From Mixta gaviniae (GTDB lineage: Bacteria > Pseudomonadota > Gammaproteobacteria > Enterobacterales > Enterobacteriaceae): a stretch of 64,000 bases of DNA. Numbering within the stretch: the stretch's first letter is position 1; each line of letters begins with the position of its first letter. The notes under the pieces were generated by a model. That model did no database searches, was not told the origin of the DNA, and saw only the letters and a program-made list of their open reading frames with translations. A program made the position numbers and the translations under genes. Below, one piece after another: positions 1 through 8,216 of this stretch. The DNA lies in the NCBI RefSeq assembly GCF_002953195.1, contig NZ_CP026377.1, forward strand, positions 1,550,001 through 1,614,000, in the 5' to 3' direction.

Positions 1-468
1 TTGACGGACGTGTTGCAGGGCTGCGTGACGGAAGGGGCCAGCGTCGGGTTTATCGATCCTGACGACCGGCAGATCATGCGAAATTTCTGGCAGGATACCT
101 TTGCCGGCCTCGATCGCGGCGATCGGCTGCTGCTGGTGGCGCGCGACGGCGAGACACTGGTGGCGACGGTGATGATCTTCTGGAATAACATGCCCAACGG
201 CCGCCATCGTGCGGAGATTGGCAAGCTGCTGGTGCATCCGCGCGCGCGGCGTCAGGGCATCGCGCGCCGGCTGATGCAGCTGGCGGAACAGCGGGTCAGG
301 GAGGCGGGACGCAGCCTGATGGTGCTGGATACCCGTAGCGGCGATGTCGCCAGCCTGCTCTACCTGTCGCTGGGCTGGGAGATCGCCGGAGCGATCCCGT
401 TCTACGCGCAGTCGACCGAAGGGGTGATGGACGCCACGACGGTGATGTATAAGCGGCTGGCCAGCTAA
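1..468 (+). CDS. GNAT family N-acetyltransferase (5' end cut by window)
   Basis: Acetyl-CoA-dependent N-acetyltransferase of unknown substrate. The acetyl-CoA loop is visible as RRQGIARRL (about residues 84-92) after the LLVHPRA strand, followed by the helix and the usual C-terminal LYLSLGWE segment. The frame is open to base 1 and the first codon is TTG. GNAT proteins normally carry another N-terminal strand, so the true start probably lies upstream of the window. It is followed by a short gap and the SOS operon dinG-ybiB, with no sign that it shares their transcript. The acceptor substrate cannot be read from the sequence. Confidence 0.8.
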   Translation: MTDVLQGCVTEGASVGFIDPDDRQIMRNFWQDTFAGLDRGDRLLLVARDGETLVATVMIFWNNMPNGRHRAEIGKLLVHPRARRQGIARRLMQLAEQRVREAGRSLMVLDTRSGDVASLLYLSLGWEIAGAIPFYAQSTEGVMDATTVMYKRLAS

Positions 469-540
469 CGCATTTCTCTCTTCCACCGGTGACGGAAGCC
501 ATCTTCCAGATTCGCCGATAAGCGGCTGACGTCAGCGCCA

Positions 541-560
541 TACTGTGTAAAAATACAGGT
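541..560 (+). promoter_or_regulatory. LexA box (SOS operator) of dinG-ybiB
   Basis: TACTGTGTAAAAATACAGGT has the exact LexA core CTGT-N8-ACAG (543-546 and 555-558). It lies 24 bp before the dinG ATG at 584. DinG is a known SOS gene in E. coli, so gene and operator support each other. Confidence 0.93.
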
Positions 561-583
561 CATCAAGGCAGGAAGAGAGCAAG

Positions 584-2752
584 ATGGCACTAACCGCAGC
601 GTTAAAAGCGCAGATCGGCGAATGGTATAAAGCGCTGCAGCAGCAGGTTCCCGATTTTATTCCGCGCGCGCCGCAACGGCAGATGATCGCCGAAGTGGCA
701 AAAACCTTATCCGGCGACGATGGCCGTCACCTGGCGATCGAAGCGCCCACCGGCGTGGGCAAGACCCTTTCCTATCTTATCCCCGGTATCGCCGTAGGGC
801 GTGCCGAAGAGAAGCCGCTGGTGATCAGCACCGCGAACGTGGCGCTGCAGGATCAAATTTTCAGCAAGGATCTGCCGCTGCTGCAGAAGATTATTCCCGA
901 GCTGAAATTCACCGCCGCCTTTGGCCGCGGGCGCTATGTTTGCCCGCGCAATCTCAATGCGCTGTCGACCGACAGCGAAAAGCAGGGCGATTTGCTGCTG
1001 TTCCTCGATGATGAAATGGTCGCCAGCAAAGAAGAGCGCAAAATCTGCGAAAAGCTGGAAAAATCGCTGAATCGTCATCAGTGGGACGGCCTGCGCGATC
1101 ACAGCGAAGAGAACATCGGCGATGCGCTCTGGCAGCGTCTCAGCACCGATAAGGCCAACTGCCTGGCGCGTAACTGCCACTGGTATCGCGAATGCCCCTT
1201 TTTCGTTGCCCGCCGTGAAATCGAGCAGGCGGACGTAGTGGTGGCGAACCATGCGCTGGTCATGGCAGCGCTGGAGAGCGAATCGGTTCTGCCGCCGGCG
1301 AAAAACCTGCTGCTGGTGCTGGATGAGGGGCATCATCTGCCGGAGGTGGCGCGCGACGCGCTGGAGACCAGCGCCGATATCTCGCCCGGCTTTACCAGCC
1401 TGCAGCTCGATCTCTTTGTGCGGCTGGTGGAAACCTGCATGGCGCAGTTCCGGCCTAAAACGCCGCCGCCGCTGGCTAACCCGGAGCGGCTGAAAACCCA
1501 TTGTGACGAATGGCGCGAGCATCTCGCCAGCCTGACACGCATCCTTGCGCTCTGGCTGCCGCCGGAGCCGCAGGAGGGGGAACACCGCTTCGAAATGGGG
1601 CAGCTGCCGGAAGAGATGCAGACACTCTGCGCACGGCTTTTCAAGCTAAGCGACGGCCTGCGCGGCCTGGCGGAAGGGCTGCTGAACGATCTCAGCGAGA
1701 AAACCGGCCAGTACGACGTGGTGCGCCTGCAGCGCACGCTGCTGCAGATGAACCGCGCCTTCGGCTGGTTCGAAGGTATCAGCAAACTGTGGCGGCTGGC
1801 GTCGATGGAGCAGGCGTCCGGCGCGCCGGTCTCGAAATGGGTCAGCCGCGAGCTGCGCGAAGGCCAGCCGCACCTCTTTTTCCACTGCGCCGGCATCCGC
1901 GTCAGCGAACAGCTGGAGAAGCTGCTGTGGCGCAAGGTACCGCACGTGGTGCTGACCTCCGCCACGCTGCAGTCGCTCAACAGCTTTAATCGTCTGCAGG
2001 AGCTTTCCGGCCTGAATGAGCGGGTGGGCGACCGTTTTGTGGCGCTCGGCTCGCCGTTCAACCATGTCGAGCAGGGCAAGCTGGTGATCCCGCAGATGCG
2101 CTATGAGCCGCTGATGGCCAACGAGGCGCAGCATATCGCCGAAATGGCGCACTTTTTCCGCCATCAGGTTAAGGCGGGGCAGCATAAAGGCATGCTGGTG
2201 CTGTTCGCCAGTAATCGCGCCATGCAGCAGTTTCTTACCCACCTCACCGACCTGCGCCTGATGCTGCTGGTACAGGGCGATCAGCCGCGCTACCGGCTGG
2301 TGGAGCTGCACCGCAAGCGGGTGCAGCAGGGCGAGGCGAGCGTGCTGGTGGGGCTGCAGTCGTTTGCCGAGGGGCTCGATCTCAAAGGCGAGCTGCTGAC
2401 GCAGGTACATATTCATAAAATCGCTTTTCCGCCGGTAGACAGTCCGGTAATTTTGACCGAAGGTGAGTGGCTGAAAAGCCTGAAGCGCTACCCGTTTGAA
2501 GTGCAGAGCCTGCCCAGCGCCTCCTTTACCCTGATTCAGCAGGTGGGGCGGCTGATCCGCAGCCATCACTGCACCGGCGAAATCGTGATTTACGATCGCC
2601 GGCTGCTCACCAAAGCGTATGGCGCGCGGCTGTTGAACGCGCTGCCGGTATTCCCTATCGCGCAGCCGCCGATGCCTGAAGGGGCCAGCGCGTTGCCGAC
2701 CGTCGCTAAACCGGCCCCGGCGGGTCGGCGTCGAAAAAAGGAAAAGCGTTAA
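584..2752 (+). CDS. dinG: ATP-dependent DNA helicase DinG
   Basis: XPD-like superfamily 2 helicase with an iron-sulfur cluster. It unwinds 5'-3', resolves R-loops and helps forks pass transcription. At 722 residues it is close to the E. coli protein. Walker A is EAPTGVGKT (53-61), the four cluster cysteines are C120, C193, C198 and C204, the DEGH box is 247-250, and VVLTSATL is the later helicase motif. The C-terminus ends in a basic tail (GRRRKKEKR). ATG at 584 follows AGGAAG. The LexA box at 541-560 makes it damage-inducible. The ybiB start codon touches its stop codon, so the two are co-transcribed. Confidence 0.97.
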   Translation: MALTAALKAQIGEWYKALQQQVPDFIPRAPQRQMIAEVAKTLSGDDGRHLAIEAPTGVGKTLSYLIPGIAVGRAEEKPLVISTANVALQDQIFSKDLPLLQKIIPELKFTAAFGRGRYVCPRNLNALSTDSEKQGDLLLFLDDEMVASKEERKICEKLEKSLNRHQWDGLRDHSEENIGDALWQRLSTDKANCLARNCHWYRECPFFVARREIEQADVVVANHALVMAALESESVLPPAKNLLLVLDEGHHLPEVARDALETSADISPGFTSLQLDLFVRLVETCMAQFRPKTPPPLANPERLKTHCDEWREHLASLTRILALWLPPEPQEGEHRFEMGQLPEEMQTLCARLFKLSDGLRGLAEGLLNDLSEKTGQYDVVRLQRTLLQMNRAFGWFEGISKLWRLASMEQASGAPVSKWVSRELREGQPHLFFHCAGIRVSEQLEKLLWRKVPHVVLTSATLQSLNSFNRLQELSGLNERVGDRFVALGSPFNHVEQGKLVIPQMRYEPLMANEAQHIAEMAHFFRHQVKAGQHKGMLVLFASNRAMQQFLTHLTDLRLMLLVQGDQPRYRLVELHRKRVQQGEASVLVGLQSFAEGLDLKGELLTQVHIHKIAFPPVDSPVILTEGEWLKSLKRYPFEVQSLPSASFTLIQQVGRLIRSHHCTGEIVIYDRRLLTKAYGARLLNALPVFPIAQPPMPEGASALPTVAKPAPAGRRRKKEKR

Positions 2753-3733
2753 ATGTTGCAGTACAGCAAACTGATTAAAGAAGTGGGACGCGGCAAAAAC
2801 CACGCGCGCGATCTTGATGAAGAGAGCGCTTATCAACTCTACCGCGCCATGCTAAATGATGAAGTACCGGATCTTGAGCTGGGAGCGCTGCTGATCGCTA
2901 TGCGCATCAAAGGCGAAGGCGAAACGGAGATGGCGGGCTTTTATCGCGCGCTGCAGGAACGCGTGCTGCGGCTGACGCCGCCTGCGGGCCGGCCGCTGCC
3001 GATCGTTATCCCCAGCTACAACGGTGCGCGCCGCCAGGGTAACCTGACGCCGCTGCTGGCGCTGCTGCTTTCCCGTCTCGGCTTTCCGGTCGTGGTGCAT
3101 GGCGTCAGCGAAGATGAGACGCGCGTGACCAGCGAGGCGGTGTTCCAAGCGCTGGGCGTCGCGCCCGTGGCAGATGCGCAGAGCGCGCAGGCGAAGCTGG
3201 AGCAGGGCGAGCCGGTGTTTATCACCGTCGATAATCTCTGCCCGCCGCTGGCGAAGCAGCTGGCGCTGCGCTGGCGTCTGGGCGTACGCAACAGCGCGCA
3301 TACGCTGGCCAAATTGATCACGCCGTTTGACGAGGCGGCCGCGCTGCGTCTCGCCAGCGTGTCGCATCCGGAATATATTCCGCGCGTGGGGAGCTTTTTC
3401 AGCGCCCACGGCGGGCTGGCGCTGCTGCTGAACGGTACCGAAGGCGAAGTGTACGCAAACCCCCTACGCTGCCCGGCCATCAGCCTGATTGCCGGTGCGG
3501 GCGCCGTGCCGCAGGAGCTGGTTGCGCGTCAGCCGGAGCAGAGCAGCGAGCTGCCGCAGAGCAAAGAAGCCGCGGTAACCGCGGCATGGATCCAACAGGT
3601 GCTGGATCAGGCGCGCCCGGTGCCGCAGTCGCTGCGCCTGCAGATCGCCTGCTGCTATGTCGCCAGCGGCCGCAGCGCGTCGCTGGACGAGGGACTGGCG
3701 CAGCTTGAGGCCGCCGGCTACCCGGCGCCGTGA
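2753..3733 (+). CDS. ybiB: YbiB, TrpD2-like nucleic-acid-binding protein
   Basis: The 326-residue protein has the anthranilate phosphoribosyltransferase fold (TrpD2 family). E. coli YbiB binds nucleic acid rather than acting as a TrpD enzyme. The N-terminal helical domain contains the LNDEVPDLELGALLIAMRIKGE segment typical of the family (shown in part: DLELGALLIAMRIKG). The ATG follows the dinG TAA with no spacer, indicating translational coupling and SOS co-regulation through the upstream LexA box. This dinG-ybiB pairing is the E. coli arrangement. The exact cellular role is not known. Confidence 0.93.
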   Translation: MLQYSKLIKEVGRGKNHARDLDEESAYQLYRAMLNDEVPDLELGALLIAMRIKGEGETEMAGFYRALQERVLRLTPPAGRPLPIVIPSYNGARRQGNLTPLLALLLSRLGFPVVVHGVSEDETRVTSEAVFQALGVAPVADAQSAQAKLEQGEPVFITVDNLCPPLAKQLALRWRLGVRNSAHTLAKLITPFDEAAALRLASVSHPEYIPRVGSFFSAHGGLALLLNGTEGEVYANPLRCPAISLIAGAGAVPQELVARQPEQSSELPQSKEAAVTAAWIQQVLDQARPVPQSLRLQIACCYVASGRSASLDEGLAQLEAAGYPAP

Positions 3734-3917
3734 AAACCTGCCCGCGCGCTGGGCCCTGCGCGCGCCGTTTCCCGGCCGCGCGCTTACGCTGAGCATTCGC
3801 CGCGAGCCGGCATGCGATTAACGCTGCGCATACTTTGACCCGGTACGGCGCTGGCTCCCGGCCGCCTTACGCTGAGCAGCGGTGACCGCTGACGTCCACC
3901 CTGTTCCCGCGCGCGTC

Positions 3918-5096
3918 TCAGGCTGATCGCGCGGCAGTCTGGGCCAGCGGCAGGCGGGTTTCCACCAGCCGCTGCCAGAAGGCGACGCCGTGTTCAATCA
4001 GCGCGTCGTTGAAATCGTAGCTGGCGTTATGCAGCGGGCGAGAAGGGGTTTCGCCGTCCGCGCCCAGCCAGAAGTAGGCGCCGGGGCACGCCTCCAGCAT
4101 ACAGGCGAAATCTTCCGACGCCATCGACGGGTTCACCTGCCACTGCACCTTCTCCGCGCCGCATTGCGCAATCGCGACTTCGCGGATCAGCGCGGCGGCG
4201 TCGGCGTGGTTCTGTGTGACCGGATAGCCGGGATACCAGCGGATCGCGCCCGCCACGCCCATTGGCTGCGGCAGCGTCTGAACGAACGACGCCACCAGCG
4301 CGCGCACCTTTTCCCGCACCTCGCTTTGCAGGCAGCGCACCGTACCGCGCAGGGTAACCGTTTCCGGGATCACGTTAATTGCTTCGCCGCCCTGGATCTG
4401 GGTGACGCTGACGACCGATGAGGCGAGCGGCGATAGCCGACGCGCCGGAATGGTCTGCAGCGCCAGAATCAACTGCGCCGCCGCCACCAGCGGGTCGGCG
4501 CCGCTTTCCGGCATCGCGGCGTGACAGCTTTTTCCGGTCAGGGTGATTTCAAACGCGTCGAGCGAGGCCATCATCGCGCCGCTGTTGACGGCGATGGCGC
4601 CTGCCGGCAGGCCCGGCCAGTTATGCAGCGCAAAGATGCCATCCATCGGGAAGCGCTGAAACAGGCCTTCCTCCACCATTTTGCGCGCGCCGCCGAGGTT
4701 CTCCTCCGCCGGCTGAAAAATAAAGTGGACGGTGCCGCTGAAACGGCGCGTCTGCGCCAGCCATTTGGCGCTGGCCAGCAGCATCGCGGTATGGCCGTCG
4801 TGACCGCAGGCATGCATCACGCCGGGCTGCTGCGAGCGCCAGGCAGCGTCGCCCAGCTCGGTAATCGGCAGCGCGTCCATATCCGCGCGCAGGCCGATGG
4901 TTGCGCCCGGCCCCGTCTCCAGCGTGCCGATCACGCCGGTGCCTGCCAGCCCGGTTGCTACCTGCAGCCCGAAGCTGCGTAATTTTTCCGCCACGAAACG
5001 GGCGGTGGTCTGTTCCTGATAGCCCAGCTCCGGCCGGGCGTGCAGCTGACGGCGCCACTGCACCGCCTCTTCAATTAACGCTGCGGGTAATCTCAT
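3918..5096 (-). CDS. M20 family amidohydrolase (hippurate hydrolase-like)
   Basis: Zinc-dependent peptidase/aminoacylase of the M20D group, which removes the acyl group from N-acyl amino acids. Visible motifs are RADMDALPI (70-78), the metal-binding MHACGHDGHT (94-103) and FQPAEEN (127-133), whose EE pair contains the catalytic base. The dimerisation domain and a C-terminal SEDFACML metal motif follow. The length of 392 is normal. There is no signal peptide, so it is cytoplasmic. It is monocistronic, and a small hairpin near 5177-5197 separates it from the next minus-strand gene. The substrate (N-acyl amino acid, hippurate or auxin conjugate) cannot be chosen from sequence. It is not part of the E. 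coli gene order here. Confidence 0.88.
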   Translation of the reverse strand: MRLPAALIEEAVQWRRQLHARPELGYQEQTTARFVAEKLRSFGLQVATGLAGTGVIGTLETGPGATIGLRADMDALPITELGDAAWRSQQPGVMHACGHDGHTAMLLASAKWLAQTRRFSGTVHFIFQPAEENLGGARKMVEEGLFQRFPMDGIFALHNWPGLPAGAIAVNSGAMMASLDAFEITLTGKSCHAAMPESGADPLVAAAQLILALQTIPARRLSPLASSVVSVTQIQGGEAINVIPETVTLRGTVRCLQSEVREKVRALVASFVQTLPQPMGVAGAIRWYPGYPVTQNHADAAALIREVAIAQCGAEKVQWQVNPSMASEDFACMLEACPGAYFWLGADGETPSRPLHNASYDFNDALIEHGVAFWQRLVETRLPLAQTAARSA

Positions 5097-5204
5097 AGCG
5101 GTCCTCTCTTCATGCCACGCCTGTTTGCATGGCGGATTACCCTCACTCTAGAAGAGAGAACCGGGGGCGTCTATCGGCCCGCGCGGAAAACGCGGGCGCG
5201 CGGC

Positions 5205-6290
5205 CTATTTGATGGATAAATCGCGGCGGTTTTCCAGCGTATCGAAATATTCGCGCAGGAAGACCTCTTCAGCGGGATCGAGACGATCCATGCCGGCGGT
5301 ATAGCGGTGCCAGTAGGGGTAGCGCGGCGCCGGGCGGGTCGCTTTTTCAATGCGCGTACGCTGCTCGTCGCTGAGCTGCAGATCGGCCGCCGCGAGGTTA
5401 TCGCGCAGATGCGCTTCATGGCGCGCGCCGACAATCAGCGAGGTAATGCCCGGACGGGTCAGCAGCCAGGCGAGACAGACGCGCGCCGGCGAAACGCCCA
5501 GCTCTTCGCCAACCTGCGCCAGCGTCTCAATCACGTCGTAGGCGTGGTCCATATCGTGAACGTAAGGTTCGGGCCAGCCGTTGCCCTGACGGGAATCGGC
5601 GCGGGTTTTCTCGCCGCGGCGCACCGTGCCGGTCAGCAACCCTTCGCCCATCGGTCCCCAGATCAGCGTGCCGACATTCTGATCAAGCGCCAGCGGCAGC
5701 AGTTCGAACTCCGCCTCGCGCGATTCCGGCGTGTAGTAGATCTGCTGACTGGTCGGCTTGCTCAGCCCCAGATGCTCCGCCTTGCCCAGCGTTTTCATCA
5801 TCTGCCAGCCGCTATAATTAGAGGTGCCCCAGTAGCGAATTTTGCCGCTTTGCACCAGCGACTCCAGCGCATAGAGCGTCTCTTCCACCGGCGTGACGCC
5901 GTCCCAGTTATGGATCTGCAGGATATCGATATGGTCGGTTTTCAGGCGACGCAGGCTGTTTTCACACGATTTGATGAGGTGATGGCGGGTGGCGCCGCTG
6001 TCGTTGGGATCGTCGCTCATCGGGCTGCGCGCTTTGGTCATCAATATCACGTTCTGCCGCAGATCGCCCAGCGCTTCGCCCAGCACGCTTTCCGCTTCGC
6101 CTTTGGAGTAAAGGTCGGCAGTATCGACGCAGTTAACGCCCGCCTCCAGTGCAATCTCCAGAAAGCGGCGCGCCGTACGCGCATCCACATTGCCGACCTT
6201 TTCGAAGCCGTTGCTGCCGCCCAGGGTGAGGGTACCCATTGTCAGGGCTGAAAGATAAAGGCCTGACTGACCAAGCTGTCGATATTGCAT
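5205..6290 (-). CDS. Aldo/keto reductase
   Basis: NADPH-dependent oxidoreductase with the AKR barrel. The catalytic tetrad is visible: Asp and Tyr in NCVDTADLYS, Lys in LMTKA, and His in LQIHNWDG. A C-terminal cofactor-binding segment SLIVGARHEAHLRDNL follows. I place the start at the ATG at 6290 rather than the GTG just before it, because GGAGG (6296-6300) is then five bases away, while the GTG would be only two bases away. This gives 361 residues. A GC hairpin at 5177-5197, without a clear T run, follows the stop. The substrate is unknown. The gene lies between an amidohydrolase and a flavin reductase, all apparently separate units. Confidence 0.9.
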   Translation of the reverse strand: MQYRQLGQSGLYLSALTMGTLTLGGSNGFEKVGNVDARTARRFLEIALEAGVNCVDTADLYSKGEAESVLGEALGDLRQNVILMTKARSPMSDDPNDSGATRHHLIKSCENSLRRLKTDHIDILQIHNWDGVTPVEETLYALESLVQSGKIRYWGTSNYSGWQMMKTLGKAEHLGLSKPTSQQIYYTPESREAEFELLPLALDQNVGTLIWGPMGEGLLTGTVRRGEKTRADSRQGNGWPEPYVHDMDHAYDVIETLAQVGEELGVSPARVCLAWLLTRPGITSLIVGARHEAHLRDNLAAADLQLSDEQRTRIEKATRPAPRYPYWHRYTAGMDRLDPAEEVFLREYFDTLENRRDLSIK

Positions 6291-6387
6291 CACTTCCTCC
6301 GCATCATCGTTACGTTAAGCTGTTAACGTTTTAGCGTAGTTAAGTGACGGCGATCACGCAAAAGCGGGGCGGCGCCCGGCTGATAGG

Positions 6388-7020
6388 CTACTTTTTGCGG
6401 GCGTCGGGACGCACCAGATCGAAGCGCTGATCCTCACTGATGCCGTACCAGGCGCTGGGGCCGCCGGCGCGCAGTACCGGCTGTGCTTTGCTGGTCTGGT
6501 AAATCCCTTCCTCCAGCAGCGCAGGGTCGATATGCACCGCCACCACTTCGCCCAGGATCAGCCAGCCGTCCAGCGGCTCGCCGTCGGCGTTCTGCAGCTG
6601 CAGATGCTGCGTCAGACGGCACTCAAAATTGACCGGACTTTCCGCCACCATCGGCGCCTTAACCTGGCTGCCTGCCAGCGGCGTCAGGCCGGTGAGGGCG
6701 AACTCATCCACTTCGTGCGCCACAGAGGCGGAGCTTTCATTGGCCGCCTCCGCCAGCGGACGCGTCACCAGATTCCAGACAAATTCGCCGGTTTCCAGGA
6801 TATTGCGCACGCTGTCTTTTTTACCCTGGCTGGAAAAGCCGATAATCGGCGGATGGTAGTTAAAGCAGTTGAAGAAGCTGTAGGGCGCCAGATTGCGCGC
6901 GCCGGCCGCGCTCTGCGAGCTGATCCAGCCGATAGGGCGCGGCGCGATAATGGCGTTCAGCGGATCGTGCGGCAGGCCGTGGCCGGCGCGCGGTTGGTAA
7001 GAGTAGCGTTGACGAGACAT
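6388..7020 (-). CDS. Flavin reductase-like flavoprotein (DIM6/NTAB family)
   Basis: FMN-binding split-barrel protein of 210 residues, of the family containing flavin reductases and related oxidoreductases. The family opening [10 protein letters not shown] (27-36) and the APYSFFN segment (46-52) contact the flavin. GFSS and NLVT strands follow, as does the C-terminal [10 protein letters not shown]. The electron acceptor is unknown. The ATG at 7020 is preceded on the minus strand by AAGGAT. It is monocistronic and divergent from rlmF. No membrane segment is present. Confidence 0.87.
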   Translation of the reverse strand: MSRQRYSYQPRAGHGLPHDPLNAIIAPRPIGWISSQSAAGARNLAPYSFFNCFNYHPPIIGFSSQGKKDSVRNILETGEFVWNLVTRPLAEAANESSASVAHEVDEFALTGLTPLAGSQVKAPMVAESPVNFECRLTQHLQLQNADGEPLDGWLILGEVVAVHIDPALLEEGIYQTSKAQPVLRAGGPSAWYGISEDQRFDLVRPDARKK

Positions 7021-7144
7021 AGTTATCCTTACTGGGAATGAATCTCCTCATCTTAGCCTGTTCAGCGCGAAAAAAAGCGCGGCAATTGTTTACGCTTTTT
7101 TCCGCAGCGGGTATCTTACGCGCCGTTACCAGAGAGAGAGCCTG

Positions 7145-8080
7145 ATGAAACAGCCCGCCACCAAGAACCAACTGCATCCCCGTAACCGTCATCGCGAACG
7201 CTATGACTTGCCCGCATTGATTGCCGCGCATCCGCCGCTGCAGCCCTTTATCGTTATTACGCCGCGCGGCGACCAGTCGGTCGACTTCGCCGATCCGCAG
7301 GCGGTGAAGGCGCTGAATCAGGCGCTGCTGAAACATTTCTACCAGGTTGACCACTGGGATATCCCGGAAGGCTTCCTCTGCCCGCCGGTGCCGGGACGGG
7401 CAGACTATCTGCACTATCTGGCCGACCTGCTGGCGGCGGACAACGGCGGCCAGCCGCCGCGCGATATCAACGTGCTGGATATCGGCTGCGGCGCCAACTG
7501 CATCTATCCGCTGATCGGCTATCGCGAGTATGGCTGGCGCTTCACCGGCTCCGAGGTGAACGCGCAGGCGATGAAGGCGGCGGGTGCGATCCTTGATGCC
7601 AACCCGACGCTGCGCCGCGGCGTTCGTCTGCGTCGTCAGCCGCAGAGCAATAAGATTTTCCATGGCATCATCCATAAAAACGAGTGCTATCAGGCGACCA
7701 TGTGCAATCCGCCGTTCCACGCCTCCAGCGAGCAGGCAGCGGAAGGCAGCGCGCGTAAAGCACGCAACCTGGGGCTGGCGAAAGATGCGCCGCTGAACTT
7801 CGGCGGCCAGCAGGCGGAGCTGTGGTGCGAAGGGGGCGAGAAAGCCTTTATCGGCCAGATGATCGCCGAAAGCGTCGACTTTGCGCGTCAGGTGGTCTGG
7901 TTCACTTCGCTGGTTTCGCGCCGCGAACATCTGCCGACGCTGCGCCAGGCATTGACCGACGCCGGTGCGCACGAGGTACGAATTATCGATATGGCGCAGG
8001 GACAGAAGCAGAGCCGCTTTATCGCCTGGACCTTTCAGGACGAGGCCGCGCGCACGCGGCTGATGAAACCGCGTTCCTGA
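7145..8080 (+). CDS. rlmF: 23S rRNA (adenine1618-N6)-methyltransferase
   Basis: RlmF (YbiN) methylates A1618 of 23S rRNA using S-adenosylmethionine. The class I SAM loop is [10 protein letters not shown] (112-121), and the adenine N6 catalytic motif NPPF is at 188-191, followed by HASSEQA. The 311 residues match the family. The N-terminus is basic ([10 protein letters not shown]), as expected for RNA binding. The TGA stop lies inside the first, diverged unit of a 46-bp tandem repeat that continues into the end of the convergent ybiO gene. Confidence 0.96.
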   Translation: MKQPATKNQLHPRNRHRERYDLPALIAAHPPLQPFIVITPRGDQSVDFADPQAVKALNQALLKHFYQVDHWDIPEGFLCPPVPGRADYLHYLADLLAADNGGQPPRDINVLDIGCGANCIYPLIGYREYGWRFTGSEVNAQAMKAAGAILDANPTLRRGVRLRRQPQSNKIFHGIIHKNECYQATMCNPPFHASSEQAAEGSARKARNLGLAKDAPLNFGGQQAELWCEGGEKAFIGQMIAESVDFARQVVWFTSLVSRREHLPTLRQALTDAGAHEVRIIDMAQGQKQSRFIAWTFQDEAARTRLMKPRS

Positions 8081-8216
8081 GGCTTGCGCGGGCGCCGGCT
8101 GGCTCGTTATCGCCGCCGCCCCCCGAGGCTTACTCTAGTGCCGGCAGGCTTTTTATCGCCGCCGCCCCCTGAGGCTTACTCCGGTGCCGGCAGGCTTTTT
8201 ATCGCCGCCGCGCCGG
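8079..8216. repeat. Three tandem 46-bp units across the rlmF/ybiO convergent junction
   Basis: Units run 8079-8124, 8125-8170 and 8171-8216. Units 2 and 3 are nearly identical, sharing GAGGCTTACT and GCCGGCAGGCTTTTTATCGC. Unit 1 keeps GAGGCTT and TTATCGCCGCCGCCCCC but is diverged in the middle. Unit 3 contains the ybiO stop codon and its last codons. Unit 2 read on the minus strand still spells a near-copy of the same C-terminal residues plus a stop, so it looks like a duplicated gene tail. Confidence 0.9.

Noticed and set aside
707-1585. Long open frame on the minus strand inside dinG
   Set aside because: Fully inside a clear gene; no ribosome-binding site, no recognisable domain; explained by GC-rich codon bias. 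The same holds for the other long antisense frames within known genes.
3783-3878. Repeated CTTACGCTGAGCA in the ybiB/amidohydrolase gap
   Set aside because: Two copies 83 bp apart with different flanks; no array, no symmetry. Probably chance or an old duplication.
5177-5197. GCCCGCG/CGCGGGC hairpin as a terminator of the aldo/keto reductase
   Set aside because: Short stem, no T run on the minus strand, and such stems occur often by chance in this GC-rich sequence.
8125-8170. Second ybiO C-terminal end as an alternative stop
   Set aside because: It lies beyond an in-frame TAA and in a different frame (46 bp is not a multiple of three), so it is not translated.
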